This document shows, piece by piece, positions 1 to 6,650 of a stretch of DNA of 9,604 bases. The notes under the pieces were generated by a model that was not told where the DNA came from, ran no database searches, and saw only the letters and a program-made list of their open reading frames with translations. Position 1 is the first letter of the stretch; the number at the start of each line of letters is the position of its first letter. This stretch comes from Candidatus Hydrogenedentota bacterium (lineage in GTDB: Bacteria > Hydrogenedentota > Hydrogenedentia > Hydrogenedentales > SCBR16-9), in assembly GCA_007116095.1 (NCBI GenBank), contig SKJD01000358.1, positions 1-9,604 of the forward strand, in the 5' to 3' direction. The position numbers were made by a program, and so were the translations under genes.

Positions 1-2
1 CG

Positions 3-341
3 GTGTACAGCCACCCCGAAAGTGGCTACTTCCACCGCTTGCTGGACGAAGGTATACATGATCTCGTGGTGGAAGCGCCGGGCTATATTCCCTACCGTCT
101 CACAGCCGTGGAGGTCGAGACCGATCAACGCAGCTACTACGAAATCCCGCTCAGCGACGGCGATGTGAATGGCGATGGCAGCGTGGATGCGGTAGATATC
201 CAGCTTATTGTCAACGCCATACTGGGTTACGACATCTCCTACGACGCTGATGTCGATGGCGGAGGCGGGGTCTCCGCCACCGACCTACAGGCAGTCATCA
301 ACATCGTATTGGGCTACGACACGACGCAGCCTATTCCTTAA
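3..341 (+). CDS. C-terminal end of a secreted protein with a dockerin type I-like tail (partial)
   Basis: The reading frame is open to the left edge, so the true start lies outside the window; the GTG at position 3 is probably an internal valine. About 112 residues are visible. Residues 5-50 (SGYF, then an APGY motif, then alternating beta-like segments) resemble the carboxypeptidase-regulatory/transthyretin-like fold often found at the end of secreted enzymes. Residues 54-107 form two dockerin-like calcium repeats. The first loop, DVNGDGSVDAVD (54-65), fits the DxNxDGxxxxxD consensus fully and is followed by a helix ending in LGY. The second (83-94) has Gly at loop position 5 and Ser at position 9, so calcium binding there may be weak or lost; its helix also ends in LGY. 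Dockerins bind cohesins, or act as a calcium-stabilised tail on secreted proteins outside cellulosomes. The catalytic part, if any, is upstream and unseen. The last 11 bases overlap the convergent gene on the other strand. Confidence 0.8.
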   Translation: MYSHPESGYFHRLLDEGIHDLVVEAPGYIPYRLTAVEVETDQRSYYEIPLSDGDVNGDGSVDAVDIQLIVNAILGYDISYDADVDGGGGVSATDLQAVINIVLGYDTTQPIP

Positions 342-621
342 AACGATCCGCTGCATCCGAAAACGCAGACCTCAGATCGTTCCAGGTCTTGTCCAGGTCG
401 CTCTTCAAGGACTCCCAGGCATCGCCACTGTTATCAGAGAGCTTCGCCAGCTTTGCCCTGCCCGCCTCCAGCTTCTTCTCCAGCGTGGACACCTGCTCAT
501 TCATCTTGAGCTGCGCACCAGCACTGGCGCCCTTGGCCTGCGCCCGGTACTTGTCCAGGTCCGCCTTCCATTCTTCCAGCTTCGCTTCCAACAATTGCTT
601 GTATTGTTCTTTATCCGACAC
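331..621 (-). CDS. Small coiled-coil protein, sll1863-like stress family
   Basis: This 96-residue, highly charged, Lys/Glu/Ala-rich protein has no signal peptide or membrane segment and is predicted to be almost entirely helical. It starts MSDKEQYKQLLEAKLEEW and carries heptad-like patterns to about residue 60. A second conserved-looking block, SGDAWESLKSDLDKTW, lies at about 65-80. This two-block layout and the length match my recollection of the sll1863-type coiled-coil proteins, which are annotated as stress-response proteins with unknown mechanism. The start is GTG, supported by a strong AAGGAGG Shine-Dalgarno at 628-634, 6 bases upstream; the nearby ATG at 636-638 is out of frame. The gene is convergent with the dockerin gene and overlaps its stop by 11 bases. 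It lies downstream of leuA, but a terminator-like structure separates them, so it is probably transcribed on its own. No convincing sigma-70 promoter was found in 635-710. Confidence 0.72.
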   Translation of the reverse strand: MSDKEQYKQLLEAKLEEWKADLDKYRAQAKGASAGAQLKMNEQVSTLEKKLEAGRAKLAKLSDNSGDAWESLKSDLDKTWNDLRSAFSDAADRFKE

Positions 622-627
622 GGGGGT

Positions 628-634
628 CCTCCTT
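628..634 (-). promoter_or_regulatory. Strong Shine-Dalgarno deciding a GTG start
   Basis: On the minus strand AAGGAGG lies 6 bases before the GTG at 619-621. It decides that GTG, rather than the out-of-frame ATG that begins just before it, is the start of the coiled-coil gene. Confidence 0.75.
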
Positions 635-711
635 CATGGTCGATGCTGTAATAAACAACGCACTATGAAGAGACCTTGACATCACAAGACAGGTTACAAA
701 CCGGGTTCCCC

Positions 712-776
712 AAATAAAACGGCGCGAATCCCGGTCCATCGACCAGAATCCACGCCGGGTGCTTGTCTATCGCGCC
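712..776 (-). terminator. Candidate rho-independent terminator after leuA
   Basis: Read on the minus strand just past the leuA stop, GGCGCG (776-771) can pair with CGCGCC (726-721). A nested CCCGG/CCGGG pair lies within it, and the structure is followed by GTTTTATTT. The stem is interrupted and the loop is large, so it is less regular than a textbook terminator. Its position, 5 bases after the stop and before the next same-strand gene, is right. Confidence 0.45.
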
Positions 777-780
777 ATTA

Positions 781-2331
781 TCACGGCACGCGTTCGTCGG
801 TCAGCGCCTCGGGGGAGCCATTGAACTCTTGCTTCAACGCGACATATTTGTTGACGGCATTGACATAGGCCTGCACGGCCGCTTCGATGATATCGGTGCT
901 GGCGCCGTTCCCTTTGAAGGACTTGCCTTCAAAAGAGACCGTGACATAGGCCTCGCCGAGGGCGTCTTTGCCGGGGGTGGTGGCGCGTACCTCGAAGTGC
1001 TCCAGCTTGCCGGAAATGCCCACGATGCGGTCCACGGCCATGAAAGCGGCGTGTACGGGCCCATCACCAATGGAAGTATCAACCAGCTTGTCGTCGCCGC
1101 GCTTCAGTTCGACCATCGCCATGGCCGGGTCGTGTCCGGAGGTATGTACCTGAAGCATATGGTAAATCTCGAAGGTCTGATTATGCAGGGACACAATCAG
1201 CATCCGCAGGTCATCCTCGAAGACTTCCTTTTTCTTGTCGGCCAGGTCAATGAACTTGTCATACAATTGCCGCAGCTCGTCTTCGCTCAGCTTGTAGCCC
1301 AGCTCCTGGGCGCGGGTCTGGAGACCATGCTTGCCCGAGTGCTTGCCCAGCACCAGCTCGCCGCGGTTGCGACCGACGGATTCCGGGGTCATGATCTCGT
1401 AGGTCAGGGCGTTGGCAATTACCCCGTGCTGATGGATGCCGGCCTCATGCGCGAAGGCGTTCCGACCGACCACCGGTTTGTTGTACGGGATGGCCAGCCC
1501 GGTGACCTTGCTCAGCAAGGTGCTGGACGGTACGATTTCCCTGGTATTGATATTGCATTCGTAGGGATAAATCTCACTGCGGGTGTGTATCGCCATCACC
1601 ACTTCTTCCAGCGAGGTGTTTCCGGCGCGCTCGCCGATGCCGTTCACGGTGCACTCGATCTGCCGGGCGCCGCCTGCGACTGCCGCCAGGGCGTTGGCCA
1701 CCGCCAACCCCAGATCATTGTGGTTGTGACAGGAAAACACGACCTGGTCAGCCCCGGGGGTATTGGCGATTACATGCTGGAACATCCCCCGGATTTCATC
1801 CGGGGTCGTGTAACCCACGGTGTCGGGTAGATTGATGACGTCCGCACCGGCTTCAATAGCCACCTTGGAAATCTGTACGAGATAGTCCCAGTCCGAGCGG
1901 GTGGCGTCTTCCGCGGAAAACTCCACACGGCCTGTCAGGCTCTTGGCCAGGCGTACGGCTTCGCCCGCGGCATCAAGCACTTGTTCCCGGGACATTCGCA
2001 GCTTGTGCTCCAGGTGGATGTCGGAGGTGGCGATAAAGGTATGCAGTACCGGGTCCGCCGCGGGTTCCAGCGCTGCGCCGGCGCGTTCTATGTCGTCTTT
2101 GCGCGAGCGGGCCAGGGCCGCAATACGGCAGCCGCGGATTTCCCGGGCGATGGTATGGACGCCTTCAAACTCCTGCCTGGAAGCAATGGGGAAACCGGCT
2201 TCGATCACGTCCACCCCGAGGCGTTCCAGTTGGATGGCAATCTGTAATTTTTCATGCTGATCCATGCTGGCGCCCGGCGATTGCTCGCCATCACGCAAAG
2301 TCGTATCGAAAATGTGCACACGCTCTGCCAT
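781..2331 (-). CDS. leuA: 2-isopropylmalate synthase
   Basis: LeuA condenses acetyl-CoA with 2-oxoisovalerate to give 2-isopropylmalate, the first committed step of leucine biosynthesis, in the cytoplasm. The 516-residue length is normal for the short bacterial type. The HMGL-like TIM barrel begins at once with the [13 protein letters not shown] motif (8-20; metal ligand D14). The CHNHNDLG motif at 201-208 supplies H202 and H204, and NGIGERAGN at 230-238 supplies N238. The linker motif [15 protein letters not shown] is at 289-303. The C-terminal allosteric leucine-binding domain (about 375-500) includes GDGPVHAAF (422-430) and a [11 protein letters not shown] segment (476-486). All key residues are present, so the enzyme should be active and feedback-sensitive. 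The ATG has a GGAGGAG Shine-Dalgarno 9 bases upstream. Neighbours on both sides are unrelated; leuB and leuCD are not in the window. Homocitrate or citramalate synthases are relatives, but the overall match favours LeuA. Confidence 0.95.
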   Translation of the reverse strand: MAERVHIFDTTLRDGEQSPGASMDQHEKLQIAIQLERLGVDVIEAGFPIASRQEFEGVHTIAREIRGCRIAALARSRKDDIERAGAALEPAADPVLHTFIATSDIHLEHKLRMSREQVLDAAGEAVRLAKSLTGRVEFSAEDATRSDWDYLVQISKVAIEAGADVINLPDTVGYTTPDEIRGMFQHVIANTPGADQVVFSCHNHNDLGLAVANALAAVAGGARQIECTVNGIGERAGNTSLEEVVMAIHTRSEIYPYECNINTREIVPSSTLLSKVTGLAIPYNKPVVGRNAFAHEAGIHQHGVIANALTYEIMTPESVGRNRGELVLGKHSGKHGLQTRAQELGYKLSEDELRQLYDKFIDLADKKKEVFEDDLRMLIVSLHNQTFEIYHMLQVHTSGHDPAMAMVELKRGDDKLVDTSIGDGPVHAAFMAVDRIVGISGKLEHFEVRATTPGKDALGEAYVTVSFEGKSFKGNGASTDIIEAAVQAYVNAVNKYVALKQEFNGSPEALTDERVP

Positions 2332-2400
2332 GTGGGGGTACTCCTCCCATTCCTATGGGGTTCTGAGGTAGCTGATTACCGAATTTCCTTTTACATCACC

Positions 2401-2445
2401 GCCATCCGCTGCGGGAAAGCGACCTCGCTTGCCCTGCAAGATGGC
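2401..2445 (-). promoter_or_regulatory. Long hairpin in the leuA leader
   Basis: On the minus strand GCCATC (2445-2440) pairs with GATGGC (2406-2401). Within it are TGC/GCA, GGG/CCC and AAGCG/CGCTT pairs closing on a four-base AGGT loop, giving about 20 base pairs with only small bulges and an internal loop. No T-run follows in either direction, so it is not a simple terminator. It begins about where the leuA transcript should start and ends about 70 bases before the start codon. It could stabilise the mRNA 5' end, take part in leader control, or act as a DNA operator. Confidence 0.6.
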
Positions 2446-2450
2446 CCTAC

Positions 2451-2480
2451 AGTATAAAAAGAATGGTGTAGAATGCGCAA
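2451..2480 (-). promoter_or_regulatory. Predicted leuA promoter
   Basis: On the minus strand a TTGCGC -35 box (2480-2475) and a TATACT -10 box (2456-2451) are separated by 18 bases, with an AT-rich stretch just before the -10. Transcription would start near 2444, giving a leader of roughly 113 bases before the leuA ATG. No leader peptide with leucine codons and no T-box-like element were seen in it. Confidence 0.55.
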
Positions 2481-2642
2481 AACAACGCACATGCCCTGCC
2501 AGACTGCCGATCGGGAACTTGAACCCGGCCGCGAAATCCCGTAGGCTCAAGGCCGGAGACGCCGCGCTGTGCGGGCATCCTATATGTAACCGGATCATTA
2601 TGCATACAGCCAGGCCGCTTGGCCAACCTTCAGGATACGCCC

Positions 2643-3038
2643 ATGAACGCCATTCATCATATCGCCTTTAATTGCAAAGACCTATACGCGCAGGAAGCGT
2701 TCTATACACAGCATTTCGGATTTCGCCGTGCGCGGGTCTTTAACCCGGACACACCGCAAGAATTTCTCATGTTGCGTCTGGGCGCGTGTTGTCTGGAGCT
2801 GTTTCAGGCAGAAAGCCCTCAGGCCGGTGGATCGGACGGCGAACAGCGTGTCGGCTTCAAGCACCTCGCCTTCGAAGTGGACGATATCGAAGCGCGGCGC
2901 AACAGCCTGCTGGCGACCGGAATCGACGTGGATGCGATTATCCCCTGTGATCAACATTGCCCGGGCTTGCAGGTCTGTTTTTTTCGGGACCCCGAAGGCA
3001 ATATCCTGGAACTGATGCAGGGGTGGCAAGATGCATAA
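2643..3038 (+). CDS. VOC-superfamily (glyoxalase-like) protein
   Basis: This 131-residue single-domain protein has the vicinal-oxygen-chelate fold: two beta-alpha-beta-beta-beta modules. The first begins with MNAIHHIAFN and the second with GFKHLAFEVDD (71-81), and the end carries the typical FRDPEGNILELMQ motif (114-126). Candidate metal ligands are H6, E52, H74 and E123, the usual two-His two-Glu set, so a metal-dependent lyase or isomerase is likely; fosfomycin-resistance, dioxygenase and epimerase relatives share the fold, and the substrate cannot be told. Five cysteines are present (C49, C50, C102, C106, C112). The ATG at 2643 is preferred over an in-frame TTG at 2619 because AGGA lies 7 bases before it and the fold starts at once. 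Its 3' end overlaps the start of the next gene by 8 bases, so the two are probably co-translated. Confidence 0.85.
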   Translation: MNAIHHIAFNCKDLYAQEAFYTQHFGFRRARVFNPDTPQEFLMLRLGACCLELFQAESPQAGGSDGEQRVGFKHLAFEVDDIEARRNSLLATGIDVDAIIPCDQHCPGLQVCFFRDPEGNILELMQGWQDA

Positions 3039-3603
3039 GCTGCACCTGAAAGCCATCCGCCGTCAGGTCTTGCAGCGGCTTTACCAGGAATACCTGAACG
3101 ACCCGCTGAACATGCTGGAGCCGGAAGATTTCTTCAAAATGGACATCACGGCAAAGGACCTGGCCCCGGCGGCGCATTACCTCGGCGACAGGGGGCTGAT
3201 CGAGCTGATGATCGGCTACCGCCCACCGCTCTTTTCCTCGGTGCGTATCCGACCGACAGGTATTGATCTGGTGGAGAACCACTACCAGTTTAACCTGCTC
3301 TTTCCCGCCAAACCGGAGCCCAGGGAAGGAGAACTGGACGCCTTGCCGCATCTCATCGAAAGCCTGGTGGAAGAGGCTGATATCTCCCCTGCCAACGGGA
3401 TTGTGCGGCAGCGCTTGCTCTGCGATGTACAGTATCTGCGCGACGAGCTGTCGCGACCAGTGCAGTATTGGCGCAAGCCGGTGCTGATGGCCGTGCTGGA
3501 CTGGATAGACGCCGCTTGCAACGCCCCGGAAGAAACGCTCCCGAGCGCAGGCAAGATACGCAAACTCCTGGCGCCGCTTGCCGAGGCCCGCGCACAACCC
3601 TGA
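3031..3603 (+). CDS. Uncharacterised protein with probable winged-helix N-terminus
   Basis: The 190-residue protein has no signal peptide or membrane segment, so it should be cytoplasmic. Residues 5-85 read like a winged helix: a helix at 7-22 (RRQVLQRLYQEYL), a segment at 29-38 (EPEDFFKM), a possible recognition helix at 42-56 (DLAPAAHYLGDRGLIEL), and a beta hairpin at 60-76 ending in RIRPTGIDLVEN. A 25-residue linker rich in Pro and Glu follows. The C-terminal helical region (104-185) includes a WRKPVLMAVLDWID segment. I do not recognise a named family. The ATG lies inside the end of the VOC gene (8-base overlap), with AGGGG a few bases before it, which suggests translational coupling. It may regulate or assist the VOC protein, but that rests on context only. 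Confidence 0.75.
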   Translation: MHKLHLKAIRRQVLQRLYQEYLNDPLNMLEPEDFFKMDITAKDLAPAAHYLGDRGLIELMIGYRPPLFSSVRIRPTGIDLVENHYQFNLLFPAKPEPREGELDALPHLIESLVEEADISPANGIVRQRLLCDVQYLRDELSRPVQYWRKPVLMAVLDWIDAACNAPEETLPSAGKIRKLLAPLAEARAQP

Positions 3604-3616
3604 GCCTCGGCCAAAC

Positions 3617-3655
3617 TAGACATTGTTTAGACAAAAATGCAGTCCAACGGATTAT
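3617..3655 (+). promoter_or_regulatory. Possible promoter and direct repeat before the peroxiredoxin gene
   Basis: TAGACA occurs twice, at 3617-3622 and 3628-3633, exactly 11 bases apart, about one helical turn. The second copy matches the -35 consensus at 5 of 6 bases and lies 16 bases before GATTAT (3650-3655), which matches a -10 box at 4 of 6. The first copy could be part of a binding site. Evidence is modest. Confidence 0.35.
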
Positions 3656-3726
3656 TCCACGTCCCGGCCATGTTCTATAAGCCGTAAAGCCCCCAAGAAC
3701 CCAACCCCAAAGGAATGCAAGACACC

Positions 3727-4212
3727 ATGGCAACCACCAACGAAGCCCTGCCCGCCGTCGGCGATGCAGCGCCCGATTTCAGCGTTTCCGATCAGGATGG
3801 CAATAGGGCCAACCTGAAAGACTGCGCCGGCAAGGCGGTCGTACTGTATTTTTATCCGAAAGACAGCACCCCCGGATGCACAATCGAGGCCAAGGAATTC
3901 CGTGATGCGCTGCCCGACTTCGAGGCAGCCGGCGCGCTGGTCTTCGGGGTTAGCCCGGACAACGCCCAGTCACACTGCAAATTCATCGACAAGCATGGCC
4001 TGGGCTTCCGGCTCCTCTGCGACAGCGACCACGAAGTGGCGACAGCCTATGGCGTCTGGACCCAGAAAAGCCTATTCGGCAAGAAATACATGGGCATCCA
4101 GCGCGCCACCTTCCTCATCGATCCCAACGGCAAGATTGCGCAGGTCTGGCCCAAAGTAAAGCCCCGGGGCCACGCCGCCGAGGTCCTGGCCAAGGTCCAC
4201 GAGATCACCTGA
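3727..4212 (+). CDS. bcp: Thiol peroxidase of the Bcp/PrxQ peroxiredoxin family
   Basis: This 161-residue cytoplasmic protein reduces hydrogen peroxide and organic hydroperoxides at a peroxidatic cysteine, normally with thioredoxin as the reductant. The thioredoxin fold is clear: AAPDFSVSDQDG (14-25), VVLYFYPKDSTPGCT (38-52) with peroxidatic C51, VFGVSPDN (72-79), and ATFLIDPNGKI (127-137). In E. coli Bcp the resolving cysteine is five residues after the peroxidatic one; here that position is K56. Other cysteines are C33, C84 and C98. C84 lies in the helix where some PrxQ proteins carry an alternative resolving cysteine, so a C51-C84 disulfide or one-cysteine chemistry is possible. Two starts exist: ATG 3715 directly abuts AAAGGA with no spacing, while ATG 3727 has it 12 bases upstream; I chose 3727, though 3715 would add only four residues. 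The gene is followed by a convergent gene 30 bases away. Confidence 0.92.
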   Translation: MATTNEALPAVGDAAPDFSVSDQDGNRANLKDCAGKAVVLYFYPKDSTPGCTIEAKEFRDALPDFEAAGALVFGVSPDNAQSHCKFIDKHGLGFRLLCDSDHEVATAYGVWTQKSLFGKKYMGIQRATFLIDPNGKIAQVWPKVKPRGHAAEVLAKVHEIT

Positions 4213-4242
4213 TACGGGACCGACAACCGACGTCCATACCCA

Positions 4243-4854
4243 TCAGGGCAGCATGGCCGGGTCCAGCGCATCATAGATAGCGTTGGACGGCAGATGGGCA
4301 AGGCGCGCTTCGTGGAAGATCGCCTGGATTGCCGAGAGATTCCGGGATGCGTAGTTGTTCTCCTTGACGATACCCTCGTAGAGCGTCCATCGGTCCCGGT
4401 TTTCCCCCATCACGACCATGGCATGGCGGTCCCGTTCGCGGCGCGTGGTGGCCTGGGTGTAGGCGCGGTTGCGCTCAATGCCCACAAGACCGCTCTTCTC
4501 TTCTTTCAGGTACCCCGCCGCCAGCAACTCGTGCAACAGCTCCGCCCGGGCCGCCCGGGTCCGAATGGCCTGCCGCAACTGGGTAGTATCGACGGTGACA
4601 GCCCCTTGATCCGGAAAGACGGCGTCCCGGTCACCCTGAGCGACGGCCTGCTCAATCTGGTTGGCCATGGCGCGGAGTTCTTCTACTGGCAGGGCCGCAT
4701 AGTTCGGCTGCATCCGCATGAAGGGGTTGCCCGTGTTGCAACCGGTTGCCATCACCAGCAGCGTCAGGGCCAGCGTAGCCGTTATCCAGCCGATGTGCCG
4801 ATGGGTGTGAAAGGCGCGGGAAAAGCGCGTTGTTAATTCGTTCTGAGTCCTCAC
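4243..4854 (-). CDS. YdbL-like (DUF1318) lipoprotein
   Basis: The 203-residue protein has a basic N-terminal stretch, a hydrophobic segment at about 23-37 and a lipobox-like MATGC with candidate lipidation site C39. It should therefore be exported and anchored to a membrane. The mature part is helical and charged. Residues 92-170 follow the DUF1318/YdbL pattern: an AIRTRAARAELLHEL helix, GYLKEEKSGLVGIE, and the GENRDRWTLYEGI block (150-162), which matches the family's ENxxRxxxY motif. E. coli YdbL is encoded with the envelope proteins YnbE and YdbH; neither is next to this gene. The start is GTG 4854, overlapping the stop of the cyclase gene as GTGA. An AGGAG lies 12 bases upstream, a long spacing, so coupling to cyclase translation is likely. 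No other suitable start precedes the signal peptide, though its n-region of about 22 residues is long. Confidence 0.72.
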   Translation of the reverse strand: MRTQNELTTRFSRAFHTHRHIGWITATLALTLLVMATGCNTGNPFMRMQPNYAALPVEELRAMANQIEQAVAQGDRDAVFPDQGAVTVDTTQLRQAIRTRAARAELLHELLAAGYLKEEKSGLVGIERNRAYTQATTRRERDRHAMVVMGENRDRWTLYEGIVKENNYASRNLSAIQAIFHEARLAHLPSNAIYDALDPAMLP

Positions 4855-6650
4855 GATGATTCAATACTCCTGGGCCCACAGACCCGGTTTTTACCTGCCG
4901 ATTTGGCCTTGTACAAGGCTTCGTCCGCCTGTTCAATGATGGCTGCACAGGAAGTCGCCGCCCCTTGTGGCGCGCCGCTTACGCCGATACTGATGCTGAT
5001 GGTGAAGGATTCTCCGTGTATCCGAAACGGCGTATCCGTCACCTGTCGTCGCAAGCGCTCTGCCTGCTTCATGGCCCCCGCCACATGGGTATGGGGCAAT
5101 ATGATAGCAAATTCCTCCCCACCATAACGCGCAATACAATCGCTGTTCCGGATGGCCTGCCGCATGCGCCGCGCCAACTCCCGCAGTACTTCGTCACCAA
5201 AGAGATGACCGAAGCGATCGTTGAACTGCTTAAAATCGTCAATATCGAAGAGTAAAAACGACAGGGGCAGGCGGTATCGCTGCGCCCGCTGCAATTCCTC
5301 CTCGAAATGCTCCAGAAGATAACGGTAGTTGTAAAGCCTCGTCAGGCCGTCGGTGCGTGACAAATGCTCCAAATGCAGGTTGGTCTGCTGCATGCTGCGG
5401 AAGAGCTGTGCGTGGGCCAGGGCATTTCCCGCAGCCACGGCCAGCACCTCCAGAAAGCGTATCTCCCGCGCTTCAAAGGCGCCATGTCGTCGGGCTACCC
5501 GCAGGAAGAGGTTGCCAGTATCGGCATCCTCCAGCAGCATCGGCAGCACAAGCATCGCAGTGAACGGCGCATAGGCGGCGCCGTGGGTCTGTTCCGCGAA
5601 AATCCCGTACTCCGGCACGGGATTGAGACATACCCGCTTCTGCTGACGCAGGGCCTGGCGCAGTTCGGGATACTTTGCCAGCTCCAGGGGCAAGCTGTCG
5701 CAATAAATGTCTTCATGCGAGGCCAACACATAGGCCTCCGGCGGCACATCACCAGCGCCTTCCGAAGTTTCCGGCGGGGTTATCTGCACCACCGAACAGC
5801 GGTCCGCCACCACCACCTTGGCCACCTGCTGTACGAATTTGAACAGGACATCATGGACCTTGTCGTAGGGCGAGATGGTGTAAAGCGCGTTTAGCACATA
5901 GAAGATATCGGCATTTTCATTCGCGATGGCATGTTGCCGCTGGAGTTGGGCCGTGGCTTGTACCTGCATCAAACGGAGCGGCAACCGGGTAGACGATGTA
6001 GCTGGAGCGGAATCCACAATTAGCGGTGCGCGGTCTGCGGTCCAGGCTACGGGAGATTTCAGTTCGGGTAACGCCCGGGCCACCTGCAATACCGCCGAAC
6101 GCTCAGCAGTCCAGGCGCCATGAAAAGTACATTCGACCGGCATCGACTCCAGTCTGTCCATCACCTCCCCAATCAGCAACAGGCTGTAGGGCCTGGACAA
6201 GATCAGCAACATTCGCATCGTGGGCGACAGGGTCTTTTGAACCTGCTGAATCGGACGTCCGCTCACGGTCTGAAAGACTTCCTGGCCATCGGGTCCACAA
6301 CCATCCTGGGTGCAACTTTCCGGCTTCTCCGCTTGCGGCGGTAGACAGCCCACATAGCCGGCGTCGGGCAGGGGAACCTGTTCCCGGCGTAAATGCTTCA
6401 GGGTCCAGGCGTCCAGCAGCAGTACATCTGCTTGCGAGGCGTCATCCTGGACTTGCCTCATTTCCTGTAACACAATCTCCACCAGGCGCAGGTATACCCC
6501 ATGCTCCAGCAGCGGCACGAAAACCGCCGCTTCGCGATCCAGGCCAATCTGAAATTGCGCCTCCAGGAAATCCGCGATAATCGCCACAGGATCGGAATAC
6601 AAAAACCACCACCTCATGCATGTTGTGTTGCGCTCAGGCAAAAAACGCAT
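4851..6650 (-). CDS. GAF-GGDEF diguanylate cyclase with an unassigned N-terminal sensory region
   Basis: The 599-residue protein has no obvious membrane segment. The GGDEF domain (about 430-592) starts with SRTDGLTRLYN and contains FDIDDFKQFND (468-478) and the signature GGEEF at 510-514, so it should make c-di-GMP from two GTP. RNSD at 501-504, five residues before GGEEF, is a complete RxxD inhibitory site for product feedback. A GAF domain (about 245-415) precedes it and probably binds a small ligand. Residues 1-235 match no domain I can name with confidence. They contain three spaced cysteines (C102, C113, C118) and a CTFHGAWTAERSAVLQVARALPEL-like stretch near 174-197. ATG 6650 is preferred to TTG 6662 because GGAGG lies 5 bases before it and the TTG overlaps that site. 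The start codon sits in the arm of a hairpin. The gene overlaps the downstream lipoprotein gene by 4 bases. Confidence 0.9.
   Translation of the reverse strand: MRFLPERNTTCMRWWFLYSDPVAIIADFLEAQFQIGLDREAAVFVPLLEHGVYLRLVEIVLQEMRQVQDDASQADVLLLDAWTLKHLRREQVPLPDAGYVGCLPPQAEKPESCTQDGCGPDGQEVFQTVSGRPIQQVQKTLSPTMRMLLILSRPYSLLLIGEVMDRLESMPVECTFHGAWTAERSAVLQVARALPELKSPVAWTADRAPLIVDSAPATSSTRLPLRLMQVQATAQLQRQHAIANENADIFYVLNALYTISPYDKVHDVLFKFVQQVAKVVVADRCSVVQITPPETSEGAGDVPPEAYVLASHEDIYCDSLPLELAKYPELRQALRQQKRVCLNPVPEYGIFAEQTHGAAYAPFTAMLVLPMLLEDADTGNLFLRVARRHGAFEAREIRFLEVLAVAAGNALAHAQLFRSMQQTNLHLEHLSRTDGLTRLYNYRYLLEHFEEELQRAQRYRLPLSFLLFDIDDFKQFNDRFGHLFGDEVLRELARRMRQAIRNSDCIARYGGEEFAIILPHTHVAGAMKQAERLRRQVTDTPFRIHGESFTISISIGVSGAPQGAATSCAAIIEQADEALYKAKSAGKNRVCGPRSIESS

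Larger units (their letters stand above)
2332..2642. other. Divergent intergenic region between leuA and the VOC gene
   Basis: This 311-base region separates two divergent genes. The leuA side (2332-2480) holds the Shine-Dalgarno, leader hairpin and promoter. In the other half (2481-2642) no clear promoter was found for the rightward gene; the best pair, TTGAAC at 2519-2524 and TAGGCT at 2542-2547, is weak. An 8-base palindrome, TATGCATA, is at 2599-2606. No RNA gene is recognised. Confidence 0.6.

Noticed and set aside
763..1830. Long rightward open frame of 355 codons antisense to leuA
   Set aside because: It mirrors the strongly conserved LeuA coding sequence, shows no recognisable domain, and is the kind of open shadow frame that GC-rich genes produce.
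2332..2450. T-box or classic leu attenuator in the leuA leader
   Set aside because: No T-box sequence, no leucine-codon peptide and no terminator with a T-run were found.
2353..2598. Leftward open frame of 81 codons upstream of leuA as a leader peptide
   Set aside because: It begins upstream of the predicted promoter, has no run of leucine codons and no good ribosome site.
2619..2642. In-frame TTG extension of the VOC protein
   Set aside because: The fold begins at MNAIHHIAF and the later ATG has AGGA at 7 bases.
6026..6580. Rightward open frame of 184 codons antisense to the cyclase N-terminal region
   Set aside because: Its composition is Pro/Arg/Ser-rich low-information sequence and the opposite strand is continuous coding sequence with a good start.
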